From the NCBI GenBank assembly GCA_019119615.1, contig DWWQ01000010.1:1-63771 (forward strand): a stretch of 63,771 nt of DNA, given 5' to 3'. The translations under genes were made by a program, and so were the position numbers. Position 1 is the first letter of the stretch. Each line of letters begins with the position of its first letter. The notes under the pieces are model-generated. The model had not been told where the DNA came from, made no database searches, and saw only the letters and a list, made by a program, of their open reading frames with translations. This document shows, one piece after another, positions 45,710-53,688 of this stretch. The DNA is from Candidatus Alistipes stercoravium (lineage in GTDB: Bacteria; Bacteroidota; Bacteroidia; Bacteroidales; Rikenellaceae).

Positions 45710-48700
45710 TTACTTCTTGCGGAAATAGTTTACGGCATTGCGGAAGAGCGACTGCTCCTTGTTGCCGGCAATGTTCTTGAACAGGTTCCGTTCGTAACGC
45801 TCCGTATGCCCCATCTTGCCGAGGATCCGACCGTCGGGCGAGATGATGCCCTCGATGGCGTACGACGACCCGTTGGGGTTATAGGGTGCCTCGGCCGTCG
45901 GGTTGCCCTCCGCATCGACATACTGGAAGGCCACCTGCCCGTTGGCGAACAGCTCGCGGGCGAGCTCCTCGCTCACGACGAACTTGCCCTCGCCGTGGCT
46001 CACGGCGATCGAATGGATCTCGCCCGGCCGGAAGCCCGCGAGCCACGGCGACGAGGTCGTGGCCACGCGCGTCGAGACGATCTGCGAGATGTGGCGGTTG
46101 ATGTCGTTGCGGAAGAGCGTCGGCGAATCCTTGGTTACCATGCCCAAACGTCCGTAGGGAAGCAGTCCCGACTTGACCAGCGCCTGGAAACCGTTGCAGA
46201 TGCCGAGGATGAGGCCCCCGCGGTCGAGCAGGGCGTGAATCTCCTCGCGGATATCGGCGTTGTTCAGGACATTGACGATGAACTTGGCGCTGCCGTCGGG
46301 TTCGTCGCCGGCGGAGAAACCTCCGCTCAGCACGAAGATGTGCGCCCGGCGGATATGCTGCTTCATCTCGGCGATCGAACGCAGGATGTCGTCGCCGGCG
46401 ATGTTGCACAGCACGCTCATCTCGACCTCGGCACCCGCCGTACGGAAGGCCTTGGCCGTATCGTAGTCGCAGTTCGTGCCGGGGAAGACGGGGATGTAGA
46501 CCAGCGGGTGCTCCACAGCCTCGCCGGGGTAGGCCACCACGCCCGTGGCGGGCGCCGAGGTCATCACCGTCGCCGTATTGACCCCCTTGTCGGGATAGAC
46601 CGTCGCGAAGCGCTCCGTATTGGCGCGGTAGAGCTCCTCCAGCGGCATGCGCACGCCGTTGATCGTCAGGGCGGCATCCGCCACCGTGGCACCGATCTGC
46701 TCGGCATACGGGTATTCGAGCGTACCTTCGCACTCGACCAGAATCGAACCGTAGGCGTATTCGAAGAGCTTCTCTTCGTCGATCGTCGCCTCGACGCCGA
46801 TGCCGTTTCCGAAGGCCATCTTCGCCAGACCCTCGGCCACGCCGCCGAAGCCGACGGACCACGCCGCGAGGACCTTGCCCGAGGCGATGGCATCGCTCAC
46901 GAAGGTAAAGTTGCGCTTGAGCTGCTCCGTATCGGGCATGCAGCTCTCGAGCGGCGTATGGCGCACGAGGTAGATCCTATGTCCGGCACCCTTCAGGTCG
47001 GTCGAGATGACCGTGCGGGCATCGACCGTCGTGATGCCGAAGGCCATGAGCATCGGCGGCACGTTGATCTGCTGGAAGGTACCCGACATGGAGTCCTTGC
47101 CGCCGATCGAGGGGAGTCCCAGCTCGACCTGCATCTTCAGGGCGCCGAGCAGGGCGCCGAGGGGCTTGCCCCAGCTGCGGGCGTCGTGCGTCATGCGCTC
47201 GAAATATTCCTGGTAGGAGTAGCGCATGTGTTCGTAGCGCGCACCGGCCGCCACGACCTTCGCCGCCGCCTCGATGACGGCATAGGCGGCGCCGTGGTAG
47301 GGGCTCCAGGTGGCGATATAGGGGTTGTAGCCGAAGGCCATGATGCTGGCCGTGTCGGTATATCCGTCCGTCGGGAGCTTCTGCACCGAGACCTGCGTCT
47401 CGCTGCGCTGCGTGCGGCCTCCGAAGGGCATGAGCACCGTCGAACGGCCGATCGTCGAGTCGAACATCTCGATCAGACCCCGCTGCGAGAGGACGTTGTC
47501 GTCGCGCAGGTTGTTGGCGAAGCGCTCGGCAAACGTTGCGCCTTCGATCTTCCGGGCGAAGGGATCCCGGTGCTCCACCTCGCCGATACGGGCCTCGGCA
47601 TAGTGCTTCGCGCCGGCGCTGTCGATGAACTCGCGGCTCAGATCGACCACCTTGCGCTCGCCCTTGAACATGCGCATGCGGCCCGTGGAGGTTACGTCGG
47701 CGACATGCACCGCCTCGATGTTCTCCTCGCGGCAGTAACCCATGAACTCCTCCATGTCGCGCGCCTCGATGACCACGGCCATACGCTCCTGCGACTCGCT
47801 GATGGCCAGCTCCGTGGAGTTCAGTCCGCTGTATTTCGTCTTCACGCGGTCGAGGTAGATGTCCAGGCCATCGGCCAGCTCGCCGATGGCGACGCTCACG
47901 CCGCCGGCACCGAAGTCATTCGACTTCTTGATCAGGCGCGTAACCTCCGGGCGGCGGAACAGCCGCTCGAGCTTGCGCTCCTCGGGGGCGTTGCCCTTCT
48001 GCACCTCGCTGCCGCACGTCTCGAGCGACTTGGCGTTGTGCTCCTTCGAGGAGCCCGTGGCGCCGCCGATGCCGTCGCGGCCCGTACGGCCGCCGAGCAT
48101 GATGATCCGGTCGCCGGCTTCGGGACGCTCGCGGCGTACGTTCTCGGCCTTCACGGCTCCCACCACGGCGCCCACCTCGAGGCGCTTGGCCACATAGTCC
48201 GGGTGGTAGATCTCCCGGACATGGGTCGTGGCCAGACCGATCTGGTTGCCGTAGCTCGAATAGCCCGCGGCGGCCTTCTTCGAGATGACGCTCTGCGGGA
48301 GCTTGCCCGGGAGCGTGTCGCTCACCTTCTGGTAGATATTTCCGGCACCCGTAACGCGCATGGCCTGGTAGACGTAGCTGCGGCCCGACAGCGGGTCGCG
48401 GATCGCGCCGCCCAGGCAGGTCGAGGCCCCTCCGAAGGGCTCGATCTCGGTCGGGTGGTTGTGTGTCTCGTTCTTGAACTGCAGGAGCCACTTCTCGGTC
48501 TGCCCGTCCACATCGACATCGACGTAGACCGAGCAGGCGTTGTTCTCCTCGGAAACCTCCAGATCGTCCAGCAGCCCCTTCTTGCGGAGGTAGCGTGCAC
48601 CGATCGTCGCGATGTCCATCAGACAGATGCTCTTGTGCTCGCGGCCCAGCTCGCGGCGGATCCGCAGGTAAAGGGCCAGCGAGTCCTCGATCTCCTGCTT

Positions 48701-49423
48701 GACGAAGGACTCCTCGACGGTGATGCCCTCCAGCTCGGTCGTGAAGGTCGTATGGCGGCAGTGGTCGCTCCAGTAGGTGTCGAGGATGCGCAGCTCGGTC
48801 TCATAGGGATCGCGCCCTTCGGCCCGGAAGTAGCGCACCACCTCGCGCAGGTCGTCGGCATTCATCGCCAGCCCCTGCGCGGCGCAGTAGCCCTCCAGCG
48901 CATCATCCTCCATCCCGCGGAAGCCTTCGAGCACCGAGACGGGCTTCACCTCGGCCTGCTCCATGTCGCTCAACACCGAGAGGTCCTTCTCGCGCGATTC
49001 GACGGCGTTGATGTAGTAGTGGCGGATCTTTGCCAGCTCCTCGTCGGTTACCCGGTCGTCGAAGAGCAGCAGCTTCGACGAGCGGATACGCACGTCGGCC
49101 GTCGGGTCGATCAGCCGCACGCAGTCCACGGCCGAGGCGGCCCGCTGGTCGAACTGTCCGGGAAGGTACTCCACGGCGATGTACTTGCGGCCCTCGAGGT
49201 CGCACGCATCAGTTACCGAGTCGGTTACCACTTCGCCGAAAACCGTGTAACGGCTCTTCTCGAGCAACTCCTTCGTAAAGCCGAACAGGTCGTAGACGTT
49301 CAGCAGGCGCAGGTCGCCCAGCGAAAGGTTCAGATTCGTGTTGAGCTCCCGGCGCAGGCTCTCGGCCTCGACCCGGAAGCGGGGCAATTTCTCAACGAAA
49401 ATGCGGTAGTTGGTCGTATTCAT
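45710..49423 (-). CDS. purL: FGAM synthase, PurL-PurQ fused form
   Basis: Fourth step: converts FGAR to FGAM using glutamine and ATP. The start at 49423 (MNTTNYRIFVEKLPRF) is preferred over an in-frame start 54 bp earlier because it matches family N-termini and clears purK. The 1237-aa product has the single-chain large PurL architecture: N-terminal PurS-like domain, linker (DTYWSDHCRHTTF near 210), two AIRS-like halves (GGASTCLGGAIRDP near 300; LPSIGGKDSMSGTF near 795) and a C-terminal class I glutaminase (FPGTNCDYDTA, then LGICNGFQALV with the Cys nucleophile). Large fused PurL enzymes are usual in Gram-negative bacteria. Confidence 0.97.
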   Translation of the reverse strand: MNTTNYRIFVEKLPRFRVEAESLRRELNTNLNLSLGDLRLLNVYDLFGFTKELLEKSRYTVFGEVVTDSVTDACDLEGRKYIAVEYLPGQFDQRAASAVDCVRLIDPTADVRIRSSKLLLFDDRVTDEELAKIRHYYINAVESREKDLSVLSDMEQAEVKPVSVLEGFRGMEDDALEGYCAAQGLAMNADDLREVVRYFRAEGRDPYETELRILDTYWSDHCRHTTFTTELEGITVEESFVKQEIEDSLALYLRIRRELGREHKSICLMDIATIGARYLRKKGLLDDLEVSEENNACSVYVDVDVDGQTEKWLLQFKNETHNHPTEIEPFGGASTCLGGAIRDPLSGRSYVYQAMRVTGAGNIYQKVSDTLPGKLPQSVISKKAAAGYSSYGNQIGLATTHVREIYHPDYVAKRLEVGAVVGAVKAENVRRERPEAGDRIIMLGGRTGRDGIGGATGSSKEHNAKSLETCGSEVQKGNAPEERKLERLFRRPEVTRLIKKSNDFGAGGVSVAIGELADGLDIYLDRVKTKYSGLNSTELAISESQERMAVVIEARDMEEFMGYCREENIEAVHVADVTSTGRMRMFKGERKVVDLSREFIDSAGAKHYAEARIGEVEHRDPFARKIEGATFAERFANNLRDDNVLSQRGLIEMFDSTIGRSTVLMPFGGRTQRSETQVSVQKLPTDGYTDTASIMAFGYNPYIATWSPYHGAAYAVIEAAAKVVAAGARYEHMRYSYQEYFERMTHDARSWGKPLGALLGALKMQVELGLPSIGGKDSMSGTFQQINVPPMLMAFGITTVDARTVISTDLKGAGHRIYLVRHTPLESCMPDTEQLKRNFTFVSDAIASGKVLAAWSVGFGGVAEGLAKMAFGNGIGVEATIDEEKLFEYAYGSILVECEGTLEYPYAEQIGATVADAALTINGVRMPLEELYRANTERFATVYPDKGVNTATVMTSAPATGVVAYPGEAVEHPLVYIPVFPGTNCDYDTAKAFRTAGAEVEMSVLCNIAGDDILRSIAEMKQHIRRAHIFVLSGGFSAGDEPDGSAKFIVNVLNNADIREEIHALLDRGGLILGICNGFQALVKSGLLPYGRLGMVTKDSPTLFRNDINRHISQIVSTRVATTSSPWLAGFRPGEIHSIAVSHGEGKFVVSEELARELFANGQVAFQYVDAEGNPTAEAPYNPNGSSYAIEGIISPDGRILGKMGHTERYERNLFKNIAGNKEQSLFRNAVNYFRKK

Positions 49424-49455
49424 CGATAGCGATATGTATTTTTCTTCTTGTTTCG

Positions 49456-50544
49456 TCATACGAAGCGGTCGGCCCACGCGCGGGCATACTCCGCGGCGGT
49501 CATGCCGACGAAGGTGATGTGGCCCATCTTGCGTTTGGGGCGGCTCTCGCTCTTCCCGTAGATATGGACGAAGACCCCTTCGTGCGGCTCGCGGGCGATC
49601 CGTTCGGCCGTTTCGAGATCCTGTCCCAGGATGTTCTTCATCACCGTGGGTGCCACCAGCCGGGGTTCCTCGAGCGGCTGCCCCACCAGATAACGCACCA
49701 GCTCGCGGAACTGGTTGGTCGTCGCGCCCTCGATCGTATAGTGGCCCGAGTTGTGGGGACGCGGAGCCATCTCGTTGAAGTAGATCTCACCCTGACGCAC
49801 GAAATACTCGATGGCCAGGATTCCTTCGTAGCCGCACGAACGCATGAAACGCTCGCTCTGCTCCTTCATGCGCCGCAACACCTCCGCATCGACCTCGGCA
49901 GGTACGAAGCAGAGGTCCAGGATGCCGTCGCGGTGGACGTTGCGGCCGATCGGGAAGCTGACGATCCGCTCGCGGTCGGCGACCATCACGATGCTCGCCT
50001 CGAAGTCGAACGGAATGAACTCCTCCAGAATGCAGGGCACCGCGAGCAGCGACAGCGCCCGTTCGATGTCGGCCTCCGTGCGCAGCACCAACTGCCCGTG
50101 GCCGTCGTACCCGAGCGTGCGGGTCTTCAACACGGCCGGAAGGCCCATATCGGCCACGGCGGCGCGCAGCGACGCCTCGTCGTCCACGGCGGCGAAGCGG
50201 GGCGTCTGCAATCCGTGGTCCCGGGCGTTGCTCTTCTCGCGCAGGCGGTCCTGCGAATCGTAGAGAGGCCGGTAGCCCTGGGGGATATGGTATTTTTCGC
50301 ACAGCGGGATGAGGATCTCTCCCGGTACGTTTTCGAACTCGTAGGTTACCACGTCGCTGCGGCGGCACAGCTCCTCGACGGCCTCGGGGTCGTCGAAACG
50401 CCCGACGATACGATCGTCGCACACGGCACCCGCCGGGGCATCGGCCGCCGGATCGAGGCACACGGTGCGCACCCCGAGCAGACGGGCCTGCTCGGCGATC
50501 ATCAGTCCCAGCTGCCCTCCTCCGATAATTCCGATCGTCTTCAT
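49456..50544 (-). CDS. purK: N5-carboxyaminoimidazole ribonucleotide synthetase
   Basis: Carboxylates AIR with bicarbonate and ATP to N5-CAIR, the substrate of class I PurE. The 362-aa ATP-grasp enzyme starts TIGIIGGGQLGLMIAEQARL. The ATP-binding stretch LPAVLKTRTLGYDGHGQLVL is near residue 135, and EMAPRPHNSGHYTIEGATTN is near 255. It begins 2 bp after purE and lies 32 bp before purL. Confidence 0.97.
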   Translation of the reverse strand: MKTIGIIGGGQLGLMIAEQARLLGVRTVCLDPAADAPAGAVCDDRIVGRFDDPEAVEELCRRSDVVTYEFENVPGEILIPLCEKYHIPQGYRPLYDSQDRLREKSNARDHGLQTPRFAAVDDEASLRAAVADMGLPAVLKTRTLGYDGHGQLVLRTEADIERALSLLAVPCILEEFIPFDFEASIVMVADRERIVSFPIGRNVHRDGILDLCFVPAEVDAEVLRRMKEQSERFMRSCGYEGILAIEYFVRQGEIYFNEMAPRPHNSGHYTIEGATTNQFRELVRYLVGQPLEEPRLVAPTVMKNILGQDLETAERIAREPHEGVFVHIYGKSESRPKRKMGHITFVGMTAAEYARAWADRFV

Positions 50545-50546
50545 CG

Positions 50547-51017
50547 CTACTTGAGCTCGGCTTTCAGGACATCGGCGGTCTGCTTGGCGCGGAAGGCCTC
50601 GAGCCGTCCGGCAAGCTCTGCATCCTGCAGCGCCAGGATCGACACGGCGATCAGCGCGGCATTCTTCGCACCGTTGATCGCCGTGGTGGCCACCGGCACG
50701 CCGGCGGGCATCTGCACGATCGAGAGCAGCGAGTCCAGCCCGTTCAGGGCCCGCGACTTCACGGGAACACCCACCACGGGCAGCGTCGTCATCGAGGCCA
50801 CCATGCCGGGCAGGTGTGCGGCGCCGCCCGCCCCCGCGATGATCACGCCGAGGCCGCGCTCGCGCGCCGTCTTGGCGTATTCACACAGCAGATCGGGCGT
50901 ACGATGGGCGCTGACCACCCGTTTTTCGTAATCGACACCGAATTGTTCGAGCATGGCGACGGCATCGGCCATCACCTCATAGTCGCTCACCGAGCCCATA
51001 ATCACTCCGACCTTCAT
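50547..51017 (-). CDS. purE: N5-CAIR mutase, class I
   Basis: Rearranges N5-CAIR to CAIR. The 156-aa product has [14 protein letters not shown] near the N-terminus, the SAHRTPD motif with the catalytic His near residue 40, and the [14 protein letters not shown] loop near 64. Class I is supported by the adjacent purK. It is the first gene of the purine operon; the 40 bp between it and the upstream terminator contain no recognisable promoter. Confidence 0.97.
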   Translation of the reverse strand: MKVGVIMGSVSDYEVMADAVAMLEQFGVDYEKRVVSAHRTPDLLCEYAKTARERGLGVIIAGAGGAAHLPGMVASMTTLPVVGVPVKSRALNGLDSLLSIVQMPAGVPVATTAINGAKNAALIAVSILALQDAELAGRLEAFRAKQTADVLKAELK

Positions 51018-51045
51018 AGACTATCGTTTTATCAAGTTGTCCGAC

Positions 51046-51086
51046 AAAAAAAGACGGACCGCCACGACATACCATGTCGCGGCGGT
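51046..51086 (-). terminator. intrinsic terminator in the purine-operon leader
   Basis: On the minus strand a 13-bp stem (51086-51074/51070-51058, one G-U) with a 3-nt loop is followed by CCGTC and seven U (51052-51046). It lies between the only visible promoter and purE, 29 bp before the purE start, so the operon must be transcribed through it. Confidence 0.85.
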
Positions 51087-51089
51087 TCC

Positions 51090-51260
51090 TTATCTAACCG
51101 AGTACACTGCGGACGCCGATCGTCCGCCCCGGTACTTCACGCACTGCTTCCGCACACTACGGGACACCGAATGGAAAGCGGCGGCAAAACATTGCTCTCG
51201 CTTGCGCTCCCTCTGGTCCCCATATTCGGTCCGCTGGTCCTTATGTTCGGCAGAAGTCAT
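51090..51260 (-). CDS. possible 56-aa basic protein in the purine leader
   Basis: An open frame starting MTSAEHKDQRTEYGDQ lies between a full promoter and a terminator. About a quarter of its residues are Arg or Lys, and it ends SASAVYSVR. Its stop codon abuts the terminator stem. No signal peptide or known domain is seen. It may be a true small protein, a leader peptide whose translation controls the terminator, or chance coding inside a structured RNA leader. An alternative in-frame ATG at 51296 would be leaderless. Confidence 0.3.
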   Translation of the reverse strand: MTSAEHKDQRTEYGDQRERKREQCFAAAFHSVSRSVRKQCVKYRGGRSASAVYSVR

Positions 51261-51298
51261 CGTGCAACCCGGAAAATTTCCCTCTCGGAATAACATGA

Positions 51299-51329
51299 CA
51301 AAAGTAACGCTTTCCGACAGATTTTCAAA
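51299..51329 (-). promoter_or_regulatory. promoter of the purine-operon leader
   Basis: On the minus strand TTTG (51329-51326), a 19-bp spacer and TACTTTTG (51306-51299) form a complete Bacteroidota promoter. Transcription would start near 51292, giving a leader of about 275 nt before purE. Together with the open frame and terminator it accounts for the 338-bp gap between purE and the GH92 gene. Confidence 0.75.
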
Positions 51330-51355
51330 ATTCCCGGGCACATTCTATCGACATT

Positions 51356-53680
51356 TTATCGACATTGGCTGCGGCTCGTCGAATAGGGCAAATCCTCCTC
51401 CTGCGTGCCGCGTTCGCGGTTGGGTTCGGCCTGCATCGTAAAGCGCAGGTCGGCGCCGTCGGCCAGCTCCGACCACGGCAGGAAGTTGTGCGTCCACGGC
51501 TTGCCGTCGAGCGTCAGGGAGCCCACATAGCGTTTGTCCGGAGCGTTCCCGGGGGCCGAAATGGTGATCTCGGCACCGGTATCACGATGGATCACGGCCT
51601 TCGCGAAGAGCGGCGACCCGAGGGCATACTCGTCCGAAGCGGGACATACGGGGTAGAAGCCCAGCGCCGAGAAGACATACCACGCCGAGGTCTGTCCGTT
51701 GTCCTCGTCGCCGCAGTAGCCGTCGGGCCGTGCGCGGTAGAGGCGGTCCATCACCTCGCGGGCCCACCACTGCGCCTTCCACGGCTGACCGGCATAGTCG
51801 TAGAGGTAGATCATGTGCTGTGCGGGCTGGTTGCCGTGGGCGTAGTTGCCCATGTCGGCCACCTGCATCTCCGTAATCTCATGGATGCGGAATCCGTAGT
51901 AGCTGTCGTCGTAGACCGGCGGCACGACGAATACCGAATCGAGCATCTGCGCAAAGGCCTCGCGGCCGCCCATGAGCGTAGCCAGCCCCTCGGGATCGTG
52001 GAAGACCGACCAGGTGTAGTGCCACGAGTTGCCCTCGGTAAAGGCATCGCCCCACTTGTAGGGGCTGAAGGGCGTCTGGAACGACCCGTCGGCATTGCGG
52101 CCGCGCATGAGCCGCGTCTCCGCGTCGAAGAGGTTGCGGTAGTTCATCGCAGCCTGCTCCAGCTTCGCGGCATCCTCCGCACGGCCCAGCTTGCGGGCCA
52201 CGCGCGCAATGCACCAGTCATCATAGGCATATTCGAGCGAACGGGCGACGTTCTCGTTGATTCCCACGTTATAGGGGACATATCCCAGCGTATTGTAGTA
52301 TTCGTGGCCGAGGCGTCCCGTGGAGCTTACCTCGGGATGCACCTTGCCGCGGCCGCTCATCATCGCCTCGTAGAGCGTTTCGATATCCTCTTCGGGCGTA
52401 ATGCCCTTCAGAATGGCATCCGCAACCACCGAGGCGGAGTTGTTGCCCACCATGCAGCCGCGATGTCCGGGCGACGCCCACTCGGGCAGGAAGCCGCTCT
52501 CGCGCCAGGCATTGGCCAGTCCGGCCTGGATCTCGGCATTGACCGAAGGATAGACCAGATTCAGCAGCGGGAAGAGCGCCCGGAAGGTATCCCAGAAGCC
52601 CGTATCGGTGTACATGTACCCGGGCAGCACCTCGCCGTTGTAGGGGCTGTAATGGACGATCTCGCCCGACGCGGTGATCTCGTAAAACTTGCGCGGGAAG
52701 AGCACCGAACGGTAGAGGCACGAATAGAAGGTGCGGTACTCGTCGAGCGAGCCGCCCGAGACCTCGATGGCCCCGAGCACCTCGTTCCAGCGCGCCTCGG
52801 CGCGGTCGCGGATCTCCTCGAACGAGGCCTCGCCCACCTCCTTGAGGTTCTGGAGCGCCTGCTCCGCGGAGATGAACGACGAAGCGACACGCGCAAGGAC
52901 CTGTTCGCCGCGCACGGTGGCGAAGTGCACCTTCGCCACGGCATGGTCGCCCTCGACGGCCTTGCCGCCCTCGGGATAGAGCGGCCGGCTGCCGGCCTTG
53001 TAACGCGTCGGGTTGTCGGTCAGCTCGACGGCCGAGAAGGGCTTGTCGAAGCGGACGACGAACCAGTTGCGGAAGTTCTCGGGCACGCCCCCGCTGTTGC
53101 GGGTCGTATAGCCCACGATCGTGCGGTCATCGACCGTCTCGATGCGCGACCCCCGGTCGAAGGCGTCGATCACCACCCCGCTCTCGGCCGACTCGGGGAA
53201 GGTAAAGCGCATGACGGCAGCCCGATCCGTCGGCGTAATCTCGGCACGGATGTCGTGGTCGGCCAGATAGACCGAATAGTAGTAGGGTTTGGCCGTCTCG
53301 GCCTGGTGCGAGAACCAGCTCTGGCGCGATTCTTCGTCGAGTTTGTCCTCTCCGCGCACGGGCATCAGGGCAAACTGTCCGTAGTCGTTGATCCACGGCG
53401 AGGGCTGGTGCGTCTGCTTGAAGCCGCGGATCGTATGGGCACCGTAGGTATAGGTCCAGCCGTCGCCCATCTTGCCCGTCTGGGGCGTCCAGAAGTTCAT
53501 GCCCCACGGCAGGGCGATCGCCGGGTAGGTGTTGCCCGTCGAGAAGGCGTAGTCGGACTGTGTGCCCATCAGCGTCGTAACGTACTCCACCGGGGGCAGC
53601 AACTTTTCCTGGGGTTGCGATGCCGCGCCGCAGGCCGTAAACAGCAGGGCCAGGGCGGCCGAAAATGCATATCGTTTCAT
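51356..53680 (-). CDS. GH92-family lipoprotein with altered catalytic-acid motif
   Basis: A 774-aa protein of the calcium-dependent alpha-mannosidase family GH92, with a lipoprotein signal (ALLFTACGAA, Cys near 17). The N-terminal beta-sandwich begins VEYVTTLMGTQSDYAFSTGN, and the alpha/alpha-barrel follows from about residue 270. The usual NETxxM acid motif reads SPGHRGCMVGN, aligning His where the general-acid Glu sits in typical members. The GNEPSHH motif reads GNQPAQH. The GDEDNGQTSAWYVFSALGFY base region is kept. The known precedent for Glu loss is a GH92 enzyme cleaving mannose-1-phosphodiesters, so a different leaving group is possible. It is the last gene of the operon, 8 bp after its neighbour. 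Confidence 0.88.
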   Translation of the reverse strand: MKRYAFSAALALLFTACGAASQPQEKLLPPVEYVTTLMGTQSDYAFSTGNTYPAIALPWGMNFWTPQTGKMGDGWTYTYGAHTIRGFKQTHQPSPWINDYGQFALMPVRGEDKLDEESRQSWFSHQAETAKPYYYSVYLADHDIRAEITPTDRAAVMRFTFPESAESGVVIDAFDRGSRIETVDDRTIVGYTTRNSGGVPENFRNWFVVRFDKPFSAVELTDNPTRYKAGSRPLYPEGGKAVEGDHAVAKVHFATVRGEQVLARVASSFISAEQALQNLKEVGEASFEEIRDRAEARWNEVLGAIEVSGGSLDEYRTFYSCLYRSVLFPRKFYEITASGEIVHYSPYNGEVLPGYMYTDTGFWDTFRALFPLLNLVYPSVNAEIQAGLANAWRESGFLPEWASPGHRGCMVGNNSASVVADAILKGITPEEDIETLYEAMMSGRGKVHPEVSSTGRLGHEYYNTLGYVPYNVGINENVARSLEYAYDDWCIARVARKLGRAEDAAKLEQAAMNYRNLFDAETRLMRGRNADGSFQTPFSPYKWGDAFTEGNSWHYTWSVFHDPEGLATLMGGREAFAQMLDSVFVVPPVYDDSYYGFRIHEITEMQVADMGNYAHGNQPAQHMIYLYDYAGQPWKAQWWAREVMDRLYRARPDGYCGDEDNGQTSAWYVFSALGFYPVCPASDEYALGSPLFAKAVIHRDTGAEITISAPGNAPDKRYVGSLTLDGKPWTHNFLPWSELADGADLRFTMQAEPNRERGTQEEDLPYSTSRSQCR

Positions 53681-53688
53681 AACGGTCG

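Noticed and set aside
42905..49429. A plus-strand open frame of more than 2100 codons across the purine genes
   Set aside because: It is antisense to purM, purF, purC and purL, all unambiguous. Its composition (His/Asp/Arg/Val-rich) is what GC-biased third positions produce in the complementary frame.
51346..51366. Two direct copies of tatcgacatt near the GH92 stop codon
   Set aside because: Only 10 bp with an 11-bp period, no flanking mobile-element features; likely chance.
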